A stretch of DNA of 64,000 bases from Agrypnia vestita (GCA_016648135.1 JADDOH010002261.1:248001-312000); one strand, 5' to 3'. Positions 45,013 through 55,706 are shown, numbered from the stretch's first letter. Notes: generated by a model from the sequence alone, not told the origin. Translations and numbers: made by a program.

Positions 45013-45919
45013 AGTGCTGTTTAGTGATGGTCAAATCGTTATTTTAACTAGTTACACATGGTACAGCTATTTGATATTTTGTAACTGGTACTATCGATAC
45101 TGGGTAATTTTGATAAAATTGGTGTCTAGGACCGATGGTTGCCTGTCGAATTGCGAAAAATCAGCTACCAATCATTGATCCAATCAGACACAAATCTCGA
45201 ATAACGATAAGTGTGTCACCGGTTATATTAATATAAAAACAAAATACCTACCATCATTAGTGCTGTTTTCACTTGTTGAGGACCAACCGGGAAGCGGTTC
45301 GCTATACTCTGATGAGCAGTCATCTTTGAATCGGCTGTATCACTTATTTATCCATGAGATGCACATACCATCGTCCCCGAAAGCCTGCTGAATCTTGCGG
45401 ATTGCTTCCTCTGGGCAAAGCTTTTGGCAAAATTAAATGTAAGTAGTTCCGTCATTTAGAAACAATTGACAATATGACAGGCACATATTGTACTTCTTTA
45501 CTCAGAAGCTGACTACCAGTAACTGATGCTTTCTGCAGTGGGAAAAAAATCAGTCATACAAATTCCCACCAATATACAACTCCCGTGTTTCATTTGTTTT
45601 GGCGGAAAAATTAAAAGTTCGACATTATTTGAACAGACTAGGTTTATTATTTTCTTATAAAATAATACATCTTATTTTAATATGAATGCGCTACAAATGG
45701 TGTAAGTATTGTACGTGTGTCTATTGCCGGCTTAAAAAAAAACAAATTCCAAAATCGCATAAAGTAACAAGAAGTTACCTACCTACAGATTGTTTTAAAA
45801 TAAATGCAAATAATATTATTTAATGTGTAGAAATATTATACACATACAATATAATCTGCAGGTCATTTATAAAAACAATTAATTTAATATTAAAACTTTC
45901 TCTTCTTCTTTTATTAGAT
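45013..45919. other. Spacer, no gene recognised
   Basis: Chance ORFs only. No repeat copy was identified. Confidence 0.5.
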
Positions 45920-46090
45920 TCATGATCTGTATTGACAAGTCAGTCCTCTCTCCATCTCTTTGGTGGTCTCTCTGGAATCCCATGCATCACGGCTCTGGGA
46001 AGTCTTGTCTGGTCCATCTCTCGAAATGGTACCACCAGGAACGCCTTCTCCGCCTGCTTCATCGCACAATGTCTTGTAAATTTCAATTTT
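45920..46090 (-). pseudogene. LINE-like RT C-terminal fragment
   Basis: Minus frames read MKQAEKAFLVVPFREMDQTR, LPRAVMHGIPE and PPKRWRED. Short basic R-P-P-K-R-W motifs of this kind follow the palm domain in LINE reverse transcriptases. It is too short to place in a clade and could be chance in part. Confidence 0.4.
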
Positions 46091-46845
46091 AAAAAATTTA
46101 CAGGTATTCCAGTTTGAATTAAGTCGCATAATATTACCGAAAAGCCTACAATATATGCAATATACATTGTCTACGATGTATTGGTTATCTGTCATATTCA
46201 TGTCATTCAGGACGTCGCATTCCGAATTTCGTTTTTCGGACATTATCTTTATTTTTATTTTATATTTTCCAGAGTATTAATAATTTTTGGACACGGTATA
46301 AAGAATAAATGTGTCATTTTAGGAAACTTGTCCCCAAAATTTGAACCAGCAACATATGCAAAAAACGTATATGTAAATGGAATTCACTTTTTTTTTAGAG
46401 ATTGGTATATCAAAATTAAAATTAATAGATCTTAGTGCACCGGTCGGGATAGATGACGAAAAACCGCTTTTTGTACGCGTTAAAACGTATTTTAAGTAGT
46501 ACAATTAAACAAAATACATATAAACGATTACGTATATAAGACATTGATATTTTTGTATCAATAAAATAATATTAATTGTGATAGGAATATTGCGATATAG
46601 TATACCTATCTTTTATTTCGATTTTTTTTTCAAAATATATGCTTACGTAGTGTCATGTTTCAGTATTTTCACCGCGTGCGCCGTCTCCCCTCTTTCCTAT
46701 TTCTCGAATGTGATCATGACTGTCTTTTAATCAAGAAATCAATACAAATTACAAATCTATTTTTTTTTTAAAATTATTAATTAATACAATAATTTCTTTC
46801 AATTCTTTATTACGCACATTTTATTATTTAAGTGTTATATACCCT
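46091..46845. other. AT-rich spacer
   Basis: No gene is recognised. Confidence 0.5.
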
Positions 46846-47306
46846 ACTAGCTGTGCCTGCGCGACTTCGCACTCGCATTCGTAGATTTTTAGAACACTGT
46901 TTGGATCGTCACAGAACTTTCACGAATCTTCTAGAACATTCTCCTTCCAGAACTTTCAAGAAATTCGAATGTACAGGAACCTTCTAGACACACCGATACA
47001 TTCCGCCACCCAGTTTAGAACCTTATAGAACTTTCGGGAATTTTCTAGAACCTTCTCCTTCCAGAACTTTCTAGAGCAGGTTTTTCCGGAACCTTCTGTA
47101 CACACCGACACAGTCAGCGCACCTATTTTGAAACAATCTGAAGCATTTGCGGCCTTCCCATAGCAAAACAATGTGCTAGAAAGCACATTTTCGTCACCCA
47201 CTCCCACCAAACTCGCATATTTTCGATGTGACACCAAGGGCTATCCACCACCATAACCACCGGTGGGTGGTTGTGGCTGGTTGTGGAGAAAGCTTGGCGG
47301 ATAGGG
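46846..47306 (+). repeat. Interspersed repeat with heat-shock-element-like arrays, copy 1
   Basis: Begins ACTAGCTGTGCCTGCGCGAC, a start shared by many arthropod interspersed repeats, and aligns with 52739-53211 almost end to end, finishing in TTGGCGGATAGGG followed by a (TA)n run at 47321-47370. No ORF is conserved between the copies. Family (SINE-like, LINE 5' end or Helitron-like) is undetermined. Confidence 0.85.
46914..47096. promoter_or_regulatory. Arrays of heat-shock-element pentamers
   Basis: GAA and TTC alternate with exact 2-nt gaps. The first run has six units from 46914 to 46941. A second, shorter run lies at 46945-46962. The third has eight units from 47018 to 47055, one degenerate (TTA). 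Shorter runs follow at 47059-47071 and 47084-47096. Three alternating units suffice for heat-shock factor binding in animals, so this is a very strong motif match. Whether it is bound or drives transcription is unknown. Confidence 0.55.
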
Positions 47307-47320
47307 AAACGCGGGTTTCT

Positions 47321-47321
47321 T

Positions 47322-47370
<49 letters not shown>
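47321..47370. repeat. (TA)n microsatellite
   Basis: Nearly pure TA dinucleotides, interrupted once by TG. Directly follows the repeat ending at 47306, as at the 53.2-kb copy, so the microsatellite is part of that element's 3' end. Confidence 0.95.
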
Positions 47371-47372
<2 letters not shown>

Positions 47373-49783
47373 CTTCCTATTATATTCCTTTTCTATTTTA
47401 TTCGTATTTATTTTAGTCTTCTTTTCTTTTAGCCTTTCTACAATTTTTTTTTATAAACTTTGTGTAAGCTTCGATTTCAATTGATTCTACCCTTTTTAAT
47501 TTGCAGATTAATTTGAATAATTATAAATATTCTCTTTCTTTACTGTTCGTCCTATTTAAGAAATCAACACCGGGGGTAGTCTAGGGTTGCGGGACGGGCG
47601 GCATAGGAGCAGAGAGGGTTGCAAGTACCTACCCGCCACACAGAACGAATAATTTGATGGCTCTTTTATGCGAAATGAATGAAGCAATTAAATGTTCTGA
47701 TAAGTTGGAACTGGACGGTGAGCTTTGGTGATGATTGTTCTGAAAATTTGCCATGTGATGGAAACTTCTCTTTAAGTCGTTAGGGGTTAATTTATAACAC
47801 TATTCAATATTTTTTCTTAATTTAAAAGTTTTCAGAAATAAAATCAATAATTTAAATGAAATAAATCGATAAAAGTTTTTTATATATTATAATGAAAATA
47901 CTTTTTATTGTTTTTTGCAATTTTGGAACTACGAAATATAAAATAAATTAGATTAATAATTTGGTGAGATATATCCACCCGCTAAAAAATCTATCAATTG
48001 AAATAATATTCATTTTTTTATAAATATATTTGGTGTTTAGATTAGATAAAATTATTACAAGGGAAATTTCAATTCTTAATTATTAATTTATAATAGTAAT
48101 TTATAGTCACATCTCTATTTAAAAAAAAATCGTTATTTATTATCTAGTATCAATTTCGAGGTACTTTCAACAAATAGATGGCATGATATACCTAACTACT
48201 CAATTTTTACGGGAACTTGACTAATAAATCATCATTATATGATATTAATATTAATAGAAAGAAATAATCAAATTACAACGCTTAAAATACCTAAGTTGAA
48301 AAATAGTGTAATCGGTAGTCCATGTAACACATATTCAGGAACTTAAGCAACTTATTATTGAACAATTATTTTAATACTTAATGTATTAAGAAGCAAACAT
48401 ACAATTAACTATCTCCTTTATTTTTATTATTAAATTTATACTAAACACATTTAAATTATAAGTAACATGTAAAAGCTGATTCTTCGACAATGGAAAAAAA
48501 TTCTCAGTATGAGACATCGAGAGTTTACTATCATGTAGTCTTCTGTAGCACTCATAAGATCTGTGCTCATGTCAGACACTTGGTCACTGACAAAATACAG
48601 TAAAAGAATCCCAGATAGCTTTGGAAGAAATTTTCGTTGAATTTAAGGCCCTCGTAAATGACAATGGTGTCTGGAGACAAACATTTAACGTGAAATTCTA
48701 GGACGCATATGGAGATTTTAGTGTAAACGAAATAAAAAAACGAAAAAAATTGGAAAACACCACTGACTGGGGTAATACAATGCCCAAAAAAAATTCCAAG
48801 TTCACTACATAAATAGGTTAGTAGAAGCAGAGACAGTGGACTGTTGTATTTTGGAAGTGAAAAGCTGGAAGAGATTAGAGGAAATGGCGATAAATTTGGC
48901 AGTAAAAACTCGCCTTCAGTTCTAGAATTACTGCTGATGATGATGATGGTTGTATCCATTACTAATTTAGGTGTGTGTATACGTGAACATTGATAGCTAA
49001 GTATTAGATTAATGGTGGTCAAATGCAGTTATTCTACAGCTTCTTCATATAAATAATTAATCTATTATTTCTTATATTATGCACTATTACCGCCATTTAT
49101 ATTAACTTTTTTCATCGTTTGCTTGATGCTAAGTATTGTGGTATATTGTTCCGTCTTAATGCACTAATGTACATTTCCAATATTTCCAGTTCCCGAGCTT
49201 TCCTAGTTTCTAACTATATTTATCGCACCGTTTAAAGAGCACATTTTATTTGATTAATCCTTGTCAGTCACTTTTATTCTACTCGTAATTAATAATACAA
49301 CATTAATTTGTGTTTTATTTATTTTATAAAAAATACTATATCTATATTATCTTAATTTTTCAATGTTCTTGAGCGCGTGTTTTAATTGTTTCCGTCATGT
49401 GTAGAAGAATCATTAAAAAACACGGTGCTAAATATAATAAAGAGGTGTCTTCTTTTTGTGTTCATGTATGAATTAATTAATACTAAGCCGAGACAAGCGT
49501 TTTAATTAACCCTTAAATTTATGCGGCAACTTAACACTAACCACTCAATTTATGTAGCACAGTTAAAATTTAACAAAGCACCGACCTTAAGAATGACACG
49601 AAAATTTTGTTATTATGTTTATATTTTTTTCCTAGTTACAAAATGAGTTTTGAAAATTTGAAGTATTTTCATTTTTTGTTTTTGTGTACCAGGAAGATTT
49701 TAAAATAATAAAGTATTTTATTGTTTTTTAATAAAGGATTTCAAAATAATAAATATGATTAGTTTTTAAATGTACTGATTAAC
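47371..49783. other. AT-rich spacer with an unassigned stretch at 48480-48960
   Basis: A GC patch at 47575-47645 and the 48480-48960 stretch are less AT-rich. The latter is open on the minus strand for 151 codons, but that peptide is low-complexity and hydrophobic. The plus strand reads as broken fragments such as VNEIKKRKKLENTTDWGN, suggesting a dead coding element on the plus strand. Not identified. Confidence 0.4.
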
Positions 49784-49957
49784 TGTTGGTCTTGTGGTTA
49801 GGACTCTCGCCTTGTGATTCAATGGTTGCGGGTACGAACCTCACTCCAGATCAGCAATAGTCCTATTTTCATAGCACAAGCGTTTAGCTTAGTTTGAAAA
49901 TAGTAAGAATATTGATGTGACAAGTATTCCGTGTTCGCATCTCTATTTAAAAAAAAT
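49784..49957 (+). mobile_element. tRNA-derived SINE, copy 2
   Basis: Closely matches 52343-52517, starting at TGTTGGTCTTGTGG. The A-box region TTGTGGTTAGGACTC is intact and resembles the tRNA-Glu head; the B box is altered (GGGTACGAACCTC). The tRNA-unrelated body contains CTATTTTCA and TGAAAATAG, which can pair as a 9-bp hairpin. It ends in a short A-run. The first six bases of the family are missing. Confidence 0.85.
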
Positions 49958-50717
49958 TAGTACACACTTTGATTTATAGAGTTACCAGTATCTAAATCAG
50001 AAATTAAATGTCGAACCTTTATTTATCATAATCATAGGAATACAAGCTGAAAAGTTAAGCATAGTTTTCAGGACCGTTACAATAATAATATTAAAATTTT
50101 TAATATGTGGTTGTACTGACTATTTTTCTTCCAGCTGGAAATATATTATAATAGAAATTTTCAAGCACTATAAATTATTTATTTTGATATATGAATAGGT
50201 CAAAATTTTAGAAAAATCAAACAAAATCCGTGAATTTATCCATTTATCGAAAAAAAAATGACTACCACCGGGATGCGAAACAGCAACTTTGCCTTGCTGG
50301 GATTCACTATATCAACAATTTAATATCACGAAAAATTGAAACGAAAGAAAATTGACTTCATTAGAAAATATTTTCTTAAATATTGTTCTCAGCTTTAAAT
50401 GGAAAATTACTAAAAAAAATCACGATTATATATTTTTTTAAATTATAAAATATAGTAACGTCTTTATATATAATATATTATATATATATAAATATATAAA
50501 TATATATATATATATATATATCTATGTATTTGATACATACCTATTAATTAAAAATTAAATAGTTGTATTAACCTTAATAATTAATCAATTTCAAAAGGAT
50601 GGACCTTTTTCCTTGCACTGCCCCAGCTTATTGCCTCAGTAGGCAAGTGTTGGGGTCGGTTCTTCTCGTTCTTGGGCTGTGTCTTCTTCGGTTCTGGGTA
50701 TCGCTATAATCCGGCTG
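49958..50717. other. AT-rich spacer with (TA)n at 50470-50520
   Basis: No gene is recognised. A GC-richer stretch at 50600-50710 has no identified partner. Confidence 0.5.
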
Positions 50718-51005
50718 TTTTTACTCCTTTTCTTTTAGCGTAGCGTCTGCTTGTCTGCTTGTCGGCTTGTTTACTTGTCTGCCGAAAAAACTTTGGATCA
50801 ATTTTTAACCCCTTTTCCGTGATCAAATCTAGCTGAAACTTCGCAGGCAGACTCGTGGCGATGATAAAAATGATCTAACAAATTTTTGTTTGAAAAAATC
50901 TAATAATTATAGAATAATTTTGGATTTTTCGAAATTTTAACGATTTATATATTGTTTAATTTTCGAGCCCGACGCGTGGAGTAGGCAAGAAACCTGTTTC
51001 AATGA
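50718..51005 (-). repeat. 280-bp dispersed repeat, inverted relative to 28774-29056
   Basis: Reverse-complement alignment with 28774-29056 is continuous. Differences are spread evenly as substitutions with a few small indels, consistent with two old insertions of one element. Confidence 0.8.
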
Positions 51006-51311
51006 GAAAGGGAGTATAATAAAAACTTGGTTTTTATGGTTTTATGTTTTTATTTTATTTTCTGGAATATTTTGGAGCATTGAGTCATCCAGCAGTTCTT
51101 TGGTCTTCTTCTGGATGACCGCCGATGTTACGATATAAGATTATATATAACAATAGGTTTTTCTCGCGGCCGTGCGCCTTTATGAGCCAGTGTAATCTCG
51201 AATGGCGCGCGTCACATACACAAGTACACTTACATAAGCGCCCGCGTACACACAAACATATATGTACATCAAGATTCATAAAATTTTTAATAAATTGATT
51301 GTATTATTTGT

Positions 51312-51475
51312 ACGAGATCTTGCATCTCATAATGCAGGGAAAGATTGCCGGAAGTCGGGGCCCTGGAAGAAGGAGGACTTCATTGCTGAAAAACTTGAGA
51401 CAGTGGTTTGGCCAGTCTACTGTGGAGCTGCTTCGGGCCGCAGTAAACAAAGTCCACATAGCCAACGTCCGTTAA
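51312..51475 (+). pseudogene. LINE RT C-terminal fragment (third lineage)
   Basis: The frame through ATG 51332 reads LIMQGKIAGSRGPGRRRTS, then LLKNLRQWFG and VELLRAAVNK, ending at TAA 51473-51475. I-M-Q-G-K-I-x-G-x-R-G-x-G-R-R-x-x-S-x-L-x-N-L-R-Q-W is the conserved C-terminus of a widespread insect non-LTR lineage. The end is probably the natural stop; the 5' side is lost. Confidence 0.7.
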
Positions 51476-52241
51476 ACGGACAGGGCACGAGAAGAAGAAG
51501 ATAAAGAAGAAGATTTGTACAAGTCTACTTATATTATTTCATCGTCAGTATATAATACAATCAATTTAAAAATGTCAATCTACATGTTTCCGAATCATAA
51601 TACAATATCGATACATAAAAAATAGAAAAAAAATTAAAAATGGTTTGGTTTCTGACGAAATCAAATGTATAAATATTATGCAAGAGCGCGAAAGTCCTAC
51701 TACGCTCAGTACCTTAAATAATAATTTCACCTTATAATAATATTATATTTTCTATAACAATGCATTGATTCTGGAAATGTACTCATAACAGCATTCAAAC
51801 GTGATGGAGTAATTGATTTGGCTTATTCTCAGAGCAGATGTAATTAGCAAATTCAATTATAGCCCAAAATTGTGAGAAATGTAATTTGCTGTTTGTCAAA
51901 GTAAAACACATTCGGTTATGATGCCGATGGCTCGCATGAGCCTTGTACAGTTTGTAACAATTTCTAAAGAACCCAATTATTACCAAAATGAGGTCTTTTG
52001 TTCGGAGGGTACACATTTACTCCCCTGCCAGGTTTAGAAACGTAATTAATTACGTGACGTTATAAAAAAGTTTCAAATTTCTGCAGCACGAAAAAACGTC
52101 AAATTTAATGAAGATATTATGTTTCTCCTTTTCTATTTAGGGTTTTGAATAGAAAAATATATTTTTTCAACAAATACCATCCAATTATTTGGATATTTAA
52201 AAATATGAATACGAAATCTTTTAACGTAATTATATAAATTA
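51476..52241. other. AT-rich spacer
   Basis: Chance ORFs only; an AAGAAGAAG-type run at 51490-51515 follows the LINE stop. Confidence 0.5.
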
Positions 52242-52330
52242 TTAGCTATGCCCGCAGCTTCGCCCGCGTAGAATTCAGTTTGAGACTATAAGAGTATCAG
52301 TGAAAAATGAATATAATAACTACTAGTCCA
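52242..52330 (+). repeat. Start of an older interspersed repeat interrupted by later insertions
   Basis: TTAGCTATGCCCGCAGCTTC, followed by GCCCGCGTAG, is the same type of element start as at 46846 and 52739. It is followed directly by SINE copy 3. A matching 3' end (TTTATATATTAGTATAGAC) occurs at 53600-53622. Confidence 0.55.
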
Positions 52331-52336
52331 AATCGA

Positions 52337-52524
52337 GTAGCTTGTTGGTCTTGTGGTTAGGACTCTCGCCTCGTGATCCAAACGTCACTGGTTCGAAACT
52401 CACTCCAGATCAGCAAGTTAGTCCTATTTTCATAGCACAAGCGTTTAGCTTAGTTTGAAAATAGTAAGAATATTGATGTGACACGTATTCCGTGTTCACA
52501 TCTCTATTTAAAAAAAAAAAAAAA
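52337..52524 (+). mobile_element. tRNA-derived SINE, copy 3 (most complete)
   Basis: About 187 bp: tRNA-Glu-like head with GTGGTTAGGACTC (A box) and GGTTCGAAACTC (B box, 52390-52401), a unique body with the CTATTTTCA/TGAAAATAG hairpin, and a pure A tail of about 15 at 52509-52524. The intact promoter boxes and long A tail mark it as the youngest of three copies. Target duplications were not resolved. Confidence 0.9.
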
Positions 52525-52738
52525 TTATGTTTTTTAAAATACATTTTTTGTTTGTTTTTATATTTAAATTTAATTTTTTATTTTCATTATGTTAATTTTA
52601 ATTTTATTTATTTTAATTTTAATATTAAATTAATTTAAAATTAAAATAAAAAACATTATATTTAAAATTTACTAAAATAATAATATCACATTATCTGCTT
52701 AAATTACCCCCGACAGATTAAAATTAATTTTAAATAAT

Positions 52739-53211
52739 ACTAGCTGTGCCCGCGCGGCTTCGCATGCATAGATTTTCAGTACACTATTTGGATCGTCATA
52801 GAACTTTCGCGAACCTTCTAGAACACGCTCCTTCCAGAACTTTCAAGAAAGTTATTGAATGTACAGGAACCTTTTAGACTCACCGACACATTCCGCCACT
52901 CAGTTTAGAACTTTATAGAACTTTCGGGAATTTTCTAGAACCTTCTCCTTCCAGAACTTTCTAGAGCAGGTTTTTCCGGAACATCTAGACTCACCGACAG
53001 AGTCGTCGCGCCTATTTTGAAACAATCTGAATCATTTGCGGCCTTCCCATAACAAAACAATGAGCTAGAAAGAATATTTTCGCCACCCACTCCCACCTAC
53101 GCTCAGCCACCCCCACCAAACTCCCACATTTTAAATGGGACACTAAGGGCTATCCACCACTGTAACCACCAGGGGTAGTATCTGGTTGTGAAGAAAACTT
53201 GGCGGATAGGG
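52739..53211 (+). repeat. Interspersed repeat with heat-shock-element-like arrays, copy 2
   Basis: Aligns with 46846-47306. Alternating GAA/TTC runs are at 52801-52823 (five units, sixth lost) and 52908-52945 (eight units, the same TTA variant), then 52949-52961. It ends in GGCGGATAGGG and (TA)n to 53236. An extra proline-codon-like CCACCCCCACC segment near 53110 is absent from copy 1. Confidence 0.85.
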
Positions 53212-53439
53212 TATATATATATATATATATATATTATATTTGATTTTAGTTATATTTTATCAATTAGTGAATTAATCTTAATATATAGATACTTAGATAG
53301 ATGTTGTTGCAGACTTTTTTACAGGCCTTTTAAAGTTCTACAACTTTATTTATAGAAAGCATTCATATATCTCTTACCGTTAAGGCAGAATTTGTAAGAA
53401 ATGCATTCGCTACGTTTTTTCGTCGACTTCCGTTACAAA

Positions 53440-53625
53440 ATTAGTCTCCTTAAACAGCCCTTTTATTCTAAAGGGATAATATGTATATAATCTATGCCCA
53501 TTCTAAAGGACTATTCTAAATATTAGTGAAAGAATTTTTGAAATCGGATGAGCAGTTTCGGAGACTACCTCCAACATCCAAACTTACAAAATTTACTACT
53601 TTATATATTAGTATAGACTAAAAGG
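53440..53625 (+). repeat. 3' end of an interspersed repeat
   Basis: Reads GAAATCGGATGAGCAGTTTC and ends TTTATATATTAGTATAGAC, the style of 3' end that accompanies AGCTGTGCCCGCG starts in many insect genomes. Probably the far end of the element starting at 52242 (inference). Confidence 0.5.
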
Positions 53626-53664
53626 TAATTTTCAAACATATTCGATCGTGTATTATAACTAACT

Positions 53665-53835
53665 TAATATCTAGAGGTAGGCAGAGCCAAATGTCACAGT
53701 CTTCCTTGCCACACAACAATCGCCTGGTCCACTTTCATACATCTTCTTGTGCAAGCTTTTTGGTTGGTGAAGCCTCTAACAGGGTCGTCCTCCAATCTTT
53801 AACTGATCACGTCAGGCCTTTCATGGTTGACTTCT
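53665..53835 (-). pseudogene. Non-LTR retrotransposon 3' end (same family as 21905-22335)
   Basis: On the minus strand the sequence reads through GGACGACCCTGTTAGAGG, a variant of the GGATGGCCCGGT segment at 22180, then ACTRRCMKVDQAIVV and CTGCCTACC. It is short, frame-shifted and lacks the TTAG tail. Confidence 0.6.
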
Positions 53836-53839
53836 CTTC

Positions 53840-54468
53840 TTGTTGGCTTCAGTATTAAATTTTCAATATTCAAAAGACCAGGTAACTAATTTTTCTGCAA
53901 AATTTTTCATAGAAAATTTAGATATACTTCAGATGGCTATTGCGCCCATAGCGTTCTTATTCGATAAACAAACATACCAAATGGGATAATTATTTTTGAT
54001 TCAAACGATGCGTGTAGGTGTATTCGTTTTTGTTTTTTTTCATTGTAATAATAATATATCCGGATCAATTTAAGGTTATAGAAAAGTACCTCGAAGTGCC
54101 CATAAAAACCGAGATATAAGACGCGGCGGGCGGTCGAGCGAGGAGTTTTCAGTTTCAGTAAAACGCGATCTCCGATCACAACATTTTTGAGCGATAAAAA
54201 TGAACGATTTATCAAGTGATTATTGGAGCGAGTTCTGACGAAGCGATTTCTTGTGTGTTATTTGTCTTAATTATTTTTGATAAATTTATTTATTTAACGA
54301 AGAATTTAATTCGGACCCCATATTTAATTGTTAATATATGTGTTGAAATAAGTTTACTACCTGAATTTAAATTTTAAAGATAAATATAAGAAAACAAAGA
54401 GTTTGCTTCATCTTTTGTTTTTATTTATTGAGTTTAAATTTGATTTCTTTAATATCATCATTTTTTAA
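53840..54468. other. Spacer, slightly GC-rich at 54080-54180
   Basis: No gene is recognised. The GC-richer part contains ACGCGGCGGGCGGTCGAGCG and has no coding frame of note. Confidence 0.5.
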
Positions 54469-54470
54469 TA

Positions 54471-54499
54471 TTAGGTCCTTACATATGAAATTGGCGTTT
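54471..54499 (+). repeat. mariner left terminal inverted repeat
   Basis: 29 bases identical to the reverse complement of 55676-55704; the transposase binding and cleavage site. Confidence 0.95.
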
Positions 54500-54548
54500 A
54501 ATATGGGAGAAACATAAAGCCGATTTTTTTTTATTACAATATATTTAT

Positions 54549-55550
54549 TTAATCAAAGTATGTACCATTGCTATCTATGCATCTCATAGGTAGTTCATCG
54601 ATCCCTTTACTAAAAAAACCATTCGGACGGGAATCAATAAAATCTTTGAAGGTGGTTTGGACTGCCCCATCGGAGTTGAATTTTTTCCTTTGCAAGAAGT
54701 TATCCAAATTTCGAAAAAATAGTAATCTGTTGGGGCAAGGTACGGAGAGTACGGTGGATGTCTTAGATATTCCAATTGAAGCTCCTCTTATTTGGTAGCC
54801 GTCTGTTGTGCAGTGTGTGGTCTAGCGTTATCATGAAGCAGCAGTGGCCTAGAGCAATTAACCAGCCTCGGTTGTTTAGCAGCTAGCTTTTCCATCATGG
54901 TTTGCAGTTGCTGACAATAGACATCTGCCGTAATCGTCTGGCCAGATTTCTGTAGTGAACGACACCAGCACTAGTCCACCAAACGCTCACAAGTAACTTT
55001 TTTGGAGTCAATTTTCGCTTGGGGCATGGTTTGGCTGGTTCGGCAGGGTTCAGCCATTGCGATGAGCACTTCCGATTATCGTACAGGATCCACTTTTCAT
55101 CACAGGTAATGATTCGATTTAAAATCCCTTCATTATTGTCCCGTTTGAGTAATGCAACGCAGCAGTCAAGGCGCGATTGTTGATTTGCTTCACTCAATTC
55201 GTGAGGTACCCACCTTTTAAGCTTTTTCACCTTACCAATTTGCTTCAAGTGGATTAAAACAGTTTTATCACAAAACCGCAGTCTGCAGCTAACTCGGATG
55301 TGGTTTGCGATGGATCCGCTTCCGCAATAGCCTTCAATTCTTCATTATCAACTTTGGTCTCCGGCCGTCCATGGGGCTTGTTCTGCAGGTCGAAATTTCC
55401 AGAAAGAAAACGTTGGAACCAAAAACGCACTGTGTTTTCTTTTGCGGCACCGTCGCCATACACATCATTAATCCTTCGAGCCATTTCTGCAGCACTGGTG
55501 CCACGGTGGAACTCGTACTCGTAAATAACGCGATATTTCAAGTTTTTCAT
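54549..55550 (-). pseudogene. mariner transposase, broken by three frameshifts and a stop
   Basis: Starts at ATG 55548-55550 (MKNLKYRVIYEYEF) and ends at TAA 54549-54551 after NGTYFD, about 334 codons as expected. Seen in order: the paired-type helix-turn-helix DNA-binding domain, the WVPHEL linker motif, catalytic Asp 1 in ITCDEKW (55099-55101), Asp 2 in HDNARPH (54830-54832) and Asp 3 in LAPTDYYFF (54725-54727), giving the DD34D spacing. Damage: single-base frameshifts near 55265, 54955 and 54716, an in-frame TAA at 54788-54790, Asp to Tyr in the conserved YSPDL motif (54740-54742, not a catalytic residue), and loss of three codons near the C-terminus. It cannot make active enzyme. Confidence 0.95.
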
Positions 55551-55675
55551 TTTGTAAACTGAGTGACGCAAAGAAAAAAACAATTGAGGAAAAAACAAAT
55601 GAATTATAATTTTCAAAACACAAATACATGAGTAAATAGCTGTATAAAAATGAGATCAAATTTGCCAGTACGGCA

Positions 55676-55704
55676 AAACGCCAATTTCATATGTAAGGAC
55701 CTAA
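55676..55704 (-). repeat. mariner right terminal inverted repeat
   Basis: Exact partner of 54471-54499, adjacent to the transposase 5' side, followed by the TA duplication. Confidence 0.95.
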
Positions 55705-55706
55705 TA

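Larger units (their letters stand above)
54471..55704 (-). mobile_element. mariner transposon with perfect 29-bp termini
   Basis: A 1234-bp element bounded by TA at 54469-54470 and 55705-55706, the mariner target duplication. Terminal inverted repeats 54471-54499 and 55676-55704 are identical in 29 of 29 positions, starting TTAGGTCCTTACATATGAAA. The transposase is encoded on the minus strand. Sequence style (CDEKWILYDNR, IHLKQIGKVKKL) points to the mariner group that includes the Hsmar1/cecropia type; the exact subfamily is not certain. Length matches the usual 1.25-1.3 kb. Confidence 0.95.

Noticed and set aside
47228..47416. ORF ending in a run of I and Y codons
   Set aside because: Produced by translation through the (TA)n microsatellite.
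48567..49022. Longest minus-strand ORF, 151 codons
   Set aside because: The peptide is dominated by S, L, F and I with no domain. Its composition matches the reverse complement of A/G-rich DNA, and the plus strand shows fragments of a decayed coding sequence, so it is probably an antisense reading.
54740..54742. Asp to Tyr change first read as loss of the third catalytic aspartate
   Set aside because: Counting the DD34D spacing puts catalytic Asp 3 at 54725-54727 in APTDY, which is intact. The changed residue is the conserved but non-catalytic Asp of YSPDL.
54568..54798. Plus-strand ORF of 76 codons
   Set aside because: Antisense shadow of the mariner transposase C-terminus.
55300..55562. 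Two plus-strand ORFs of 74 and 85 codons
   Set aside because: Antisense shadows of the mariner transposase N-terminal half.
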